Shown: piece after piece, positions 53,138 to 61,469 of the stretch | Position numbering within the stretch: the first letter of the stretch is position 1 | Layout: each line of letters starts with the position of its first letter | Origin: Lewinellaceae bacterium | GTDB lineage: Bacteria > Bacteroidota > Bacteroidia > Chitinophagales > Saprospiraceae | Assembly (NCBI GenBank): GCA_020636355.1 | Contig: JACJYB010000020.1 | Span: forward strand, 1 to 64,000 | Length of the DNA: 64,000 nucleotides | Direction of reading: 5' to 3' | The notes under the pieces: generated by a model | What the model was told of the DNA's origin: nothing | The model's database searches: none | Seen by the model: the letters and a program-made list of their open reading frames with translations, nothing else | Position numbers and translations under genes: made by a program

Positions 53138-54040
53138 CTATTCCAGATTGATATTACTGATTTTCCTTAACAGCATCGGCCAATTTACCCGGATGATAAC
53201 TTCGACGCGGTTATTTAGCGCCCGGCCGGCAGGGGTTTCATTGGAAACTCTGGGTTGTGCTGCTCCGACGCCGACAACTTCAATTTGGTTTGAGGGCATC
53301 CCGGCATCCTGAATCAGCACCCGTGCTATGGAAGCTGCCCGAATGACACTTATATCCAGGTTGTCCTGGTTGTTATGCTGGCTGTTGGCCGCATCCGGAT
53401 CGGTATGTCCGGTCACGGTTACGGGCAGGGTAGGGTATTGCTGCAGGGTCTTGCCCAATTGCTGCAATACCTTACCGGCGCCAGCGGTGATTTTACCATT
53501 TGATCCGAACAGATAGGAAGCATACAGGATCACCTTAACCTGCGAAGCCTCTTGCTTAATCTCCAATTCACTGTCTTTGGCACTTTTGAACTGGTCCAAT
53601 AGTTGACTCAGGATGGTTTCCAGTTGCGTTTGGTCGGTTTGATAGATCTCAGCAATCTCGCTGAGCTGGGCGTCTTTTTGTGCCAATATTTCATTTTGTT
53701 CGCTGAGCTCCTGATAGAGCGTCTCGCGAATGGATTCGGCTTCACTTGACACCGACCCGAGTTTGGCATTAAGATCATTGATCTTTTTCTCCAGGAGTAT
53801 GTTTTCGGCGACGATCTGATTGAAAGAGGAATTGGATTTGATCAATTCGTCCCGCGTATTTTCATACTGCTCTTTATAACGGCTGCTTTCAACCAACGTT
53901 TGCTTTAATTCTTCCCGGAGTGATTGTTCCGTTGTCAGGGCGGATTGTTGCAACGCATTGAATTTTCGATTGCTTACACACCCGGAGGCCAGGCCGGCAA
54001 GCAACACCGCTATCAGGTAAATGACCCTTTTTTCTGGCAT
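53138..54040 (-). CDS. OmpA-family lipoprotein with coiled coil
   Basis: A 300-residue lipoprotein (lipobox LASGC, Cys 21). Residues about 30-165 are a long coiled coil (heptads of Gln/Glu/Leu, for example LREELKQTLVESSRYKEQYE). The C-terminal third is an OmpA peptidoglycan-binding domain: VTVTGHTDPDAA, LDISVIRAASIARVLI, and GRALNNRVEVII. The coiled coil could span part of the periplasm between the outer membrane and peptidoglycan. The gene lies 9 nt downstream of the coiled-coil membrane protein, so they form a two-gene operon. Confidence 0.88.
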   Translation of the reverse strand: MPEKRVIYLIAVLLAGLASGCVSNRKFNALQQSALTTEQSLREELKQTLVESSRYKEQYENTRDELIKSNSSFNQIVAENILLEKKINDLNAKLGSVSSEAESIRETLYQELSEQNEILAQKDAQLSEIAEIYQTDQTQLETILSQLLDQFKSAKDSELEIKQEASQVKVILYASYLFGSNGKITAGAGKVLQQLGKTLQQYPTLPVTVTGHTDPDAANSQHNNQDNLDISVIRAASIARVLIQDAGMPSNQIEVVGVGAAQPRVSNETPAGRALNNRVEVIIRVNWPMLLRKISNINLE

Positions 54041-54049
54041 CTTGAAGAT

Positions 54050-54976
54050 TTAGTTGAGCTGGAAGATGGAAGAACCCAATAATCCTTTATCGGAATACAC
54101 CGAGGCGATGTAGTAGCCCGGCTTCAGTTTTTCCGCCAGCTCATAGGTGAACTCCAGATGTTGCGTAGGACCGATGTTTACTTTTTTGGTATCCTGAGCC
54201 TCGATCACCAGGGTACGGGCATCTTCGCCTACACGCACCTTGGAACCAGGGCCAACGGGCACTCCATCGGCGTTGGTGATGTAGAGGTAAACATTTTGGG
54301 GTCCCAGGTATTCTTCCGGAACATCGACCAGGTCAAAGGCGACATTGATTTTGCGAACCTTTTTTGATTTTAACGTGTTCTTGTCGTTGTTTTTTACATA
54401 GTTAACCGCCATTGAGCTGGCCTTAAAAGCTTGATTGGCCAGCTGGGAAGCACGTTGTTTCATTAATGCGTTGGCTTGCTCGAGATCTCCTACCTGTCCC
54501 TTTAATTCGGTCGTCTGGATTTCATAAGCAGCAACCTGCGCCTGTAATTCTTCATTCTGATTACGCAGCGAATCATTCTGGGTTTTCAGCATGGTAATTT
54601 GGGCATCCAGGTCTGACTTTGCTGTTTGCAGATTAGCAATTTCTGCCCGTAATGATTTTGCATCGTTATTGGCTTTACGGGTCAGCCGGTAGATTTGCTG
54701 GTCTTTGGAAGTCAGCAATTCTTTGGCATTCTCCAGCGATCCTTTCAGCGAGTCATTTTCAATGGCCGCCGTCGCATAAGCGGTTTTCATACTGTCCAGA
54801 TCAAAGATCAGACCATCTCTCACAGTGAGGAGGGAGTCAAGCTCCTGGTCCTGTGTGGAGATCATTTTGTTTTTATTGGCGCCGGACCAGGCTAGCCAAC
54901 CGATCACCAGGATGGCTATCGCCAATAAGGCTCCGAGGATAATGGCTAGATTCTTATAATTCTTTTCCTCTTCCAT
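54050..54976 (-). CDS. Inner-membrane coiled-coil protein of unknown function
   Basis: A 308-residue protein with a short cytoplasmic tail, one transmembrane helix (about 9-30, LAIILGALLAIAILVIGWLA), a long coiled coil over about 40-185 (repeated LKTQNDSLRNQNEELQ type heptads) and a C-terminal beta-rich domain (VYLYITNADGVPVGPGSK, LEFTYELAEKLKPGYYIA). No family is recognised. It probably sits in the inner membrane with the coiled coil in the periplasm. Its OmpA partner has a coiled coil of similar length, suggesting the two meet across the periplasm (inference). Confidence 0.75.
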   Translation of the reverse strand: MEEEKNYKNLAIILGALLAIAILVIGWLAWSGANKNKMISTQDQELDSLLTVRDGLIFDLDSMKTAYATAAIENDSLKGSLENAKELLTSKDQQIYRLTRKANNDAKSLRAEIANLQTAKSDLDAQITMLKTQNDSLRNQNEELQAQVAAYEIQTTELKGQVGDLEQANALMKQRASQLANQAFKASSMAVNYVKNNDKNTLKSKKVRKINVAFDLVDVPEEYLGPQNVYLYITNADGVPVGPGSKVRVGEDARTLVIEAQDTKKVNIGPTQHLEFTYELAEKLKPGYYIASVYSDKGLLGSSIFQLN

Positions 54977-55267
54977 GTTTTTTGTTTTTGACGTCCTAGT
55001 TGAAGTTCTATAAAGATATAAATATTATAAATATATTTAATGTTAATTTGTAGACATCGAATTCGTCTACTTTTCTTACGTTAAGACTGGCGAATTAGTA
55101 CGTATCACAATTGATTTCTTCGTGTGGAACATCGCTTGGGCTCCTCTACCATTGTTCTTGGATGGTATCTGCACGCTTAATGCTTCCTTTCAGTTGCCTT
55201 TTAGGCACCCAGCAGTTGGGAGGCGGATCCGGGAGCCGGAATTGGAGCAGGATGATTATCTTGGAGC
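54977..55267. other. 291-bp spacer between divergent genes
   Basis: It separates the coiled-coil gene (minus) from the acyltransferase gene (plus). The part near 55010-55040 is very A/T-rich and probably holds the promoter of the minus-strand pair; TATCTTTA on the minus strand at about 55010-55017 is one base off TAnnTTTG. No gene or repeat is seen. Confidence 0.4.
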
Positions 55268-56230
55268 ATGACAATGGAGGCATCCCTGGGATCTGCTTTT
55301 GAAATAACCATTTACCGGGCTGGTGACCGGAATGTCTGGGATGCATTGGTGGCTCAGGCGCGCAATGGCCATTTTCAATTCCTGCGTGATTATATGGAAT
55401 ACCATGCCGATCGCTTTGAGGATCTTTCGCTACTGATCTGGCGAGGAAGCCGGATTGTTGCCTTGATGGCTGGTCACCGGTCGGGCACGACTTATTATTC
55501 GCATCAAGGTCTGAGTTTTGGCGGGCTGATTCAACACGCGGATTTTTCGGTTAATTGGGTCATTCCGGTAATGACTAAGATCCGGATCTGGCTTCAGCAA
55601 CAAGGTTTTAAAACGTGGATTTACAAGACCCTGCCGACGCTCTACCATCACCAGCCAGCGATGTCCGATCACTGGGCTTTGTTTGTATTGGGTGCAACAT
55701 GGGATTACCGGAATACCAGCGTAACCATTGACCTTTCCAACTCATTTAGTATGCACAAGAACCGGAAAAGGGCATTGTCTGCTGTGGGGAAAAGGGAATT
55801 AGAATATCGCGAAAGCCGTGATGCGAGCTTATTTCATCCCATCCTGACCGATTTGTTGCTACGGAAATTTGGGAGGTCTCCGGTACATACCCAAGCCGAA
55901 ATGCAGCGTTTGATGGATACTTTCCCGGAAAATATCCGCTTGCATCTGGCCCTTCGTCAGGAGACCGTTTTCGCCGGTGTTTTAATGTATAATTATGCCG
56001 GAGTGGCTCATGCGCAATACATCGCCGCTACGCCGGACGGTGAACAGGCTGAGGCTTTGACTGGCCTCTTTCACCATCTCATCCAAAGCATTTATCACCA
56101 GGAACGTTACTTCGATTTTGGCATTTGCAATGAAGAAAATGGCGCCGTTCTAAATGAAGGATTGGCTCGGTTTAAAGAAGGATTTGGGGCCGGGATAACA
56201 ATTTTTGATGCTTACCGGTTAGAGATCTAA
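55268..56230 (+). CDS. GNAT/FemAB-like acyltransferase
   Basis: A 320-residue protein with two GNAT-like halves, the arrangement of FemAB and related sugar N-acyltransferases. The first half has WDALVAQARNGHFQFLRDYMEYH and the acidic-then-hydrophobic strands of the fold; the second half has LALRQETVFAGVLMYNYAG and YFDFGICNEENGAVLNEGLARFKEGFG, matching the GNAT peptidoglycan-like pattern. It lies 17 nt upstream of the DegT aminotransferase, so N-acylation of the amino sugar made by that enzyme is likely (inference); the FdtC-type trimeric acyltransferase fold is different. Two start codons, 55268 and 55274, are near each other; I keep the first. Confidence 0.75.
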   Translation: MTMEASLGSAFEITIYRAGDRNVWDALVAQARNGHFQFLRDYMEYHADRFEDLSLLIWRGSRIVALMAGHRSGTTYYSHQGLSFGGLIQHADFSVNWVIPVMTKIRIWLQQQGFKTWIYKTLPTLYHHQPAMSDHWALFVLGATWDYRNTSVTIDLSNSFSMHKNRKRALSAVGKRELEYRESRDASLFHPILTDLLLRKFGRSPVHTQAEMQRLMDTFPENIRLHLALRQETVFAGVLMYNYAGVAHAQYIAATPDGEQAEALTGLFHHLIQSIYHQERYFDFGICNEENGAVLNEGLARFKEGFGAGITIFDAYRLEI

Positions 56231-56247
56231 AGCTATAAAAGGAAAAG

Positions 56248-57375
56248 ATGATGGGGTCGTATGCAGTGCCTTTTCTGGATTTTAGTGGAATACATGGACC
56301 ACTCCGTGAGGAATTTGGACAGGCCTTTCAAGCCTTCCTGGAGCGCCAATGGTATGTGCTGGGTTCCGAAGTCAGCCGATTTGAATCGGATTATGCACAA
56401 TACATTGGTCAAGGCCATTCGATTGGAGTAGGTAGTGGAATGGCGGCGCTCCATTTAGCCCTGATAGCACAAGGAATCGGCCCGGGGGACCAGGTCATTG
56501 TCCCGGCTAACACATATGTGGCAACCTGGCTGGCAGTAGCTTACACCGGCGCAGAACTGGTCCCTGTAGACCCGGACCCATGGACTGCTAACCTGAGTGC
56601 GTCCGGGATTCAGCGGGCGATTTCAGACCGTACGAAAGCTGTGATTCCAGTGCACCTGTATGGCATGCCATGTCCGATGCCGGAAATTATGGACCTGGCC
56701 CGGCAAAAAAACCTGATTGTTATCGAAGACAATGCGCAGGCTCACGGTGCCCGTTTGGGCACAAAAATGACCGGCTCTTTTGGGCATGCCAATGCCCACA
56801 GCTTTTATCCCACCAAGATACTGGGTGCCCTGGGAGAGGCGGGAGCCATCACCACCGACGACGATGGAATCGCAGGGCAGTTGCGTATGCTGCGTAATTA
56901 TGGACAACGTGAGCGGTATCAAAACGAAGTGATTGGCTATAATTACCGCTTGGATGAACTCCAGGCAGCCTTGCTCAACGTCAAGTTAAAATATTTGGAT
57001 GTCTGGCTTGAAGAGCGACACCGTTTGGCAGCTCGCTATGATCAGGGATTAGCGGATCTGCCCGGGCTTCGTTTACCTCCGGAAGTGAAGGACGGACGAC
57101 ATGCTTATTACCTTTATGTCATCCACACGGATCAGCGGGAAGCCCTGCAGGTTTGGCTTAAAGAAAAGCGTATTGAAACCATTGTCCATTACCCCATCCC
57201 TCCCCATCGCCAGCAGGCTTTTGCCAAATACGGATGGCCAGAAGCGGCCTTCCCGGTTGCCAACCAGCTGGCTTCCAGCTGTTTGAGCCTTCCCTTATAC
57301 ATTGGGTTATCCGAGGAGAAGCAGCAATCGGTCATCGATGCCATTCAAGAGTTTTGGCGCCGTTACCAAAGCTAA
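56248..57375 (+). CDS. DegT/DnrJ/EryC1/StrS sugar aminotransferase (FdtB-like)
   Basis: PLP-dependent aminotransferase of 375 residues acting on keto sugar nucleotides. PLP lysine K190 lies in HSFYPTKILGALGEAGA; D161 in IEDNAQAHGA contacts the PLP nitrogen; GSGMAALHLAL binds the phosphate. With the FdtA-type ketoisomerase at 52694 it would form a dTDP-3-amino-3,6-dideoxyhexose. The two are separated by two minus-strand genes. It follows the acyltransferase by 17 nt. No downstream sugar gene is in the window. Confidence 0.9.
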   Translation: MMGSYAVPFLDFSGIHGPLREEFGQAFQAFLERQWYVLGSEVSRFESDYAQYIGQGHSIGVGSGMAALHLALIAQGIGPGDQVIVPANTYVATWLAVAYTGAELVPVDPDPWTANLSASGIQRAISDRTKAVIPVHLYGMPCPMPEIMDLARQKNLIVIEDNAQAHGARLGTKMTGSFGHANAHSFYPTKILGALGEAGAITTDDDGIAGQLRMLRNYGQRERYQNEVIGYNYRLDELQAALLNVKLKYLDVWLEERHRLAARYDQGLADLPGLRLPPEVKDGRHAYYLYVIHTDQREALQVWLKEKRIETIVHYPIPPHRQQAFAKYGWPEAAFPVANQLASSCLSLPLYIGLSEEKQQSVIDAIQEFWRRYQS

Positions 57376-57580
57376 ATGTGACCCGGATCACAAAATTGTT
57401 TTGTGAAATTGAAATTATACCGGCCACGCTCAGCGTTAATGAAACCAATGAACCTGATTTGTATCCACGACCAATACATAAAAGGAAAAAATATTTCTAT
57501 TCACGGCTAGAGATTGCATACTAGCCAAAATAACTTTTCGTTCCTTTGGTAAGCTGATTGATGTAATTTAAAATTAAACT

Positions 57581-58504
57581 ATGCGGTTGAGAATCATTTT
57601 GTTGCTGGGATTATTCTTGCCTTTGCTTTCTTTCGGCCAATCCACCGATGGGGATTATCTGGCGGTCAAGACCTCAACATTCATCCCATTGAATCAATGG
57701 AAGAGCAATGATTTTCAATCCAGATTGGCCAATGCCCTGAATGCAAATCCCGCTTACCGCGCATTAATTGCCAGCAAGCGCCTGGCGGTAGGTATCGTCG
57801 ATATGCATGATCCCACCCACATAGCCTATGCTACCGTCAATGGCGACAACATGATGTATGCAGCCAGCCTGCCGAAGATTGCTATTCTGTTAGCTGCCGA
57901 AGATGCCTTATTTAAGGGTGAATTAACAGAGACAGCGGAGATCGACGCGGATTTGCGTATGATGATCGCGCGATCAGATAATCAGGCAGCTACCCGGATG
58001 ATCGATCGACTGGGCTACGATAAGATCCAGAATGTATTGGAAGACCCGAAATACCGGTTGTATTCTGAAGAACAGGGTGGAGGTCTATGGGTTGGCAAAC
58101 GGTATGGATCCGGTGGGGATCGTCATCCCGATCCTTTGAAAGGGTTGAGTCATGCCGCTACGGTCAACCAGGTTTGTCGCTTCTATTACATGATGTATTA
58201 TGGCAAATTAGTGTCTCCCAGCCGGTCGGCTGAAATGATGCGAATCATGAAAGATCCGGAATTACACCATAAATTTGTTAATACCGTCGACCGGGTTGCA
58301 CCCGGAGCTACCATGTTTCGCAAATCCGGCTCCTGGAAGAATTATCACGCCGATTCGATCCTGGTTGATGATGGTGGCAATCGGCGCTACATTTTGGTTG
58401 CGTTAGCCGAAGATGCGCAAGGCGAACAAATCATGCGTGATTTGGTCCGGATTGCCGAACAGGTCATGCACATTCCTGCATCCTCATCAAACACAGCACC
58501 CTGA
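57581..58504 (+). CDS. Exported SxxK serine hydrolase (class A beta-lactamase-like)
   Basis: A 307-residue precursor with signal peptide (IILLLGLFLPLLSFG). The three penicillin-recognition motifs are visible: S96-LPK99, S132-DN134 and K248-SG250. No ExxLN omega-loop Glu of true class A lactamases is seen in the region after residue 140, where the sequence reads YSEEQGGGLWVGKRYG, so hydrolysis of beta-lactams is not supported. A D-alanyl-D-alanine peptidase or related role is more likely (inference). It precedes the nucleotide transporter by 118 bp on the same strand. Confidence 0.85.
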   Translation: MRLRIILLLGLFLPLLSFGQSTDGDYLAVKTSTFIPLNQWKSNDFQSRLANALNANPAYRALIASKRLAVGIVDMHDPTHIAYATVNGDNMMYAASLPKIAILLAAEDALFKGELTETAEIDADLRMMIARSDNQAATRMIDRLGYDKIQNVLEDPKYRLYSEEQGGGLWVGKRYGSGGDRHPDPLKGLSHAATVNQVCRFYYMMYYGKLVSPSRSAEMMRIMKDPELHHKFVNTVDRVAPGATMFRKSGSWKNYHADSILVDDGGNRRYILVALAEDAQGEQIMRDLVRIAEQVMHIPASSSNTAP

Positions 58505-58622
58505 CCATTCCGTATTGATAGGGTTCACCGGTAAAAAATCAGCCGGTGGTGACGGGGACATAATCAAACATATTTCATTGAAACTCGTACCTTTCTCGTA
58601 AGCCTTACCGTTTGGAGCACTG

Positions 58623-61442
58623 ATGGAAAGCTTACAGAACACGGTTTACGATTTTACAAAAAAAGCATTTGATATTCGGGATGGAGAAATGCGCCGGGCA
58701 TTTCTTATGATGGCCCATATCTTTCTCATCATCTCGACGCTTCTAATCGTCAAGCCCACCGTTAATGCCCTTTTCCTCGCCACCTTTGGTGTCCGCTCGT
58801 TGCCCTATGCTTTTATTTGGGTAGCCATTACGGCCGCCATTGTAACCACGCTCTATGCCCGGGCATTGCACCGGGTCTCCTTTTTCCAGATGTTGTCAGG
58901 CACCCTGTGGTTTTGTGTTAGCTCACTGATTTTATTCGGGACGCTACTTCTTTTCGGCATTGCCGTTCATCTGGTACTATACCTTTTTTATGTCTGGGTC
59001 GCCTTGTTCGCATTAGTGACTACGTCGCAGTTTTGGGTGTTAGCCAATATGGTTTTTAATTCCCGTGAAGCCAAGCGCCTATATGGCTTCATTGGCGCAG
59101 GTGCCATTGCTGGCGGGATTTTCGGAGGATACCTGACCTCCTTTCTGGCTCAATTCATACCCAGTGAGTACCTGGCTTTCGTGGGAGCGCTACTGTTGGG
59201 TGCTATTATTCCGATCAGTCGATATGTGTGGCGTAATTATGCCGCTGAAAAATTTACGCGGTATACCGACCCGGAAGAAGAGGTGCCGATGAAACACCCT
59301 GCTCGAATGGTATTGGAATCCAGGCATCTGACCTACATTGCATTGATTGTAGGCATCAGTGTGTTGGTCGCCAAACTGGTTGACTTCCAGTTTGGCGGGA
59401 TAGCCTCCGCCAATATTGGAGATGCCGATGAGTTGACCGCATTTTTTGGATTCTGGTATTCGACCTTCAATGTGATTTCACTCTTGCTGCAACTATTTCT
59501 TACCCGCCGGGTTGTCGGCACGCTTGGCGTTGGCATATCATTGGTCTTCCTGCCCGGCTTGATATTGGTGGCAACCATCATGCTCTTTTTTAATCCCATG
59601 TCTCTGATGGCTGCCGTTATGCTCAAAATGTCCGATGGCAGTTTTAAACAGTCCATCAATAAAGCTGCCCTGGAGTTATTGATCCTGCCTATCCCGCTGA
59701 ATATCAAGAAACAAACCAAAACATTTATCGATGTATTCGTAGACAGTCTGGCGACCGGAGTCGGGGGGATACTGCTGATCTTTATGGTCGATGCGTTGAA
59801 TTTATCGGCTTTCTCGGTGAATGTTCTCATCGTCTTCTTTGTACTCGGTTGGTTGTACCTTGCTTACCGGGTACGCCTGGAATACATCCGGCTATTTAAA
59901 CTCCAGGTAGAAGCGGTCGGTAACACCAAATCGAATACCAACCATCAGGAAATAGATCTGAAAAATGAGTCTGTTCTGAGTGGGATACGCAAAGTGCTAC
60001 AGGAGGGGGGAGATCCACAGCGTTTGTTCTTGTTGCGGAAATTGCTTGAACTGAAAGACAAACGGTTGTATGACTCCATCGTCCCGCTGATTCACCATCC
60101 GGATTCCCAAATAAGGGCTGTTGCCATCGAAAACCTGACGGTATTGACGCATAGCCCATTCTTGCCCGAAATAGAGTCCCTTCTCAACGATGCATCACAG
60201 CAAGTGCGAATTAAAGCTTTTGAGTACCTCATTACACAATCGCCCGGACCGGATGATCCCTGGTACCAACAGTTTTTAAACCATCAGGATGTTCAGGTCA
60301 GGGGCGCTGCATGGGAGTTTCTGGCGCAGGAAACCGTTCATGATCCAACCCTGGCTACCACATACCAATTGGAAGACAATGTCCGGAGAATGATCCATGA
60401 GGCTACCTGGAATGCACCGGTCGAGCACCGTGTCTATTTGATGAATGCTGCTTTGAGAGCAATAGGTTTTGGCAAATTGACTCCCCTCTATTCCATTTTG
60501 GAAGAAAAATTGGCGGAAGATGATCCCAACTACCGGAGTGCGGTTATCGAGGCAATCGGGGCAAGCCAACAGATCCACTTGTTACCGCAAATCCTGCCTT
60601 ATCTGCCCTATAAGCGGTGGCGGCAGGTTGTCTTCCAGGCGGTAGATGCCATGGCACCGAAATTGTTGGCAGAGGCTCGCACAGAGATGGCTGACAGCAG
60701 TGTGCCTTTGGAGGTGAAAAGATTGCTGCCGAAAGTAGTCAAGCGGATCAAGCGCCAGGAAGCTGTCCGGTTGTTGTCCCAGTGGCTGGAACATCCCGAT
60801 CCGGTGATCCGGTATGAAGCCTTGCGGGGTTTGAATCGGCTTCGGATCGAAAACGACGGTTTGATCTTTGACCGCAAGGCGATCAGCCAACGCATTCTGG
60901 TCGTCGCCCACCGCTTTCAAACCATCCTGGGTATATTATATGTTCAGGATCAGCTGGATGCGGATGATCCGGGGATCAACAAAGCGCGGCAACAATTGAT
61001 CGAGCTCCTGGAACACCGCCTGGACCGTCAATTGGAGATCATCTTCCGGTTGCTTGGGTTGACTTATCCGCCTACGGATATGCTGGCGATCTATCGGGGA
61101 TTATCCAGCGGAGCCAAGGATCGGAGGATCAGTGCGCTGGAATTTCTCGACAACTTGCTGGAGCCGGGCATCAAACGCGTATTGATCCCCTTGATTGAAT
61201 CTTCAATGCTGGAGACCATTACTGAGGCGACCATCCGGGAATTGGACGTGCCCTTGCCCACAGAACGGGAAGCGTTGTCCCGGTTGCTCGAAATTGATGA
61301 CCCCAGAATTCATATCGCTGTCCTTCATTTGATCGATGCATTGGGGGACACTCGATATCAATCCACACTTGAAAAAGTGATCAGGGATGGTTCGGACAAA
61401 GTAAAGGACATCGCGCACAGCATACTGCAGAAATGGAGTTGA
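58623..61442 (+). CDS. Npt1/TlcC-like nucleotide transporter fused to HEAT repeats
   Basis: A 939-residue protein. Residues about 20-430 contain 11-12 hydrophobic helices with the pattern of the ATP/ADP (NTP/NDP) exchange transporter family (AFLMMAHIFLIISTLLIVKP, LYGFIGAGAIAGGIFGGYL, ALELLILPIPLNIKKQTKTFIDVFVD-type motif near 345-375). Residues about 440-939 are helical HEAT-like repeats (LKDKRLYDSIVPLIHHPDSQIRAVAIENL, HPDPVIRYEALRGLNRLR). In free-living bacteria such fused transporters are widespread but their substrate is not established; adenylate exchange as in intracellular bacteria is not implied. It has no cyclic-nucleotide-binding domain that I can recognise. Cotranscription with the serine hydrolase is possible. 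Confidence 0.8.
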   Translation: MESLQNTVYDFTKKAFDIRDGEMRRAFLMMAHIFLIISTLLIVKPTVNALFLATFGVRSLPYAFIWVAITAAIVTTLYARALHRVSFFQMLSGTLWFCVSSLILFGTLLLFGIAVHLVLYLFYVWVALFALVTTSQFWVLANMVFNSREAKRLYGFIGAGAIAGGIFGGYLTSFLAQFIPSEYLAFVGALLLGAIIPISRYVWRNYAAEKFTRYTDPEEEVPMKHPARMVLESRHLTYIALIVGISVLVAKLVDFQFGGIASANIGDADELTAFFGFWYSTFNVISLLLQLFLTRRVVGTLGVGISLVFLPGLILVATIMLFFNPMSLMAAVMLKMSDGSFKQSINKAALELLILPIPLNIKKQTKTFIDVFVDSLATGVGGILLIFMVDALNLSAFSVNVLIVFFVLGWLYLAYRVRLEYIRLFKLQVEAVGNTKSNTNHQEIDLKNESVLSGIRKVLQEGGDPQRLFLLRKLLELKDKRLYDSIVPLIHHPDSQIRAVAIENLTVLTHSPFLPEIESLLNDASQQVRIKAFEYLITQSPGPDDPWYQQFLNHQDVQVRGAAWEFLAQETVHDPTLATTYQLEDNVRRMIHEATWNAPVEHRVYLMNAALRAIGFGKLTPLYSILEEKLAEDDPNYRSAVIEAIGASQQIHLLPQILPYLPYKRWRQVVFQAVDAMAPKLLAEARTEMADSSVPLEVKRLLPKVVKRIKRQEAVRLLSQWLEHPDPVIRYEALRGLNRLRIENDGLIFDRKAISQRILVVAHRFQTILGILYVQDQLDADDPGINKARQQLIELLEHRLDRQLEIIFRLLGLTYPPTDMLAIYRGLSSGAKDRRISALEFLDNLLEPGIKRVLIPLIESSMLETITEATIRELDVPLPTEREALSRLLEIDDPRIHIAVLHLIDALGDTRYQSTLEKVIRDGSDKVKDIAHSILQKWS

Positions 61443-61469
61443 ATCAAATTTTTTACCTCCGGGAGCGTC

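Noticed and set aside
57389..57405. 7-bp inverted repeat CACAAAA/TTTTGTG after the aminotransferase
   Set aside because: A/T-rich, short, 3-nt loop and no T tail; could be chance, so not listed as a terminator.
57581..58504. Antibiotic resistance gene (class A beta-lactamase)
   Set aside because: The SxxK, SDN and KSG motifs are shared with many peptidases, and the ExxLN Glu is missing.
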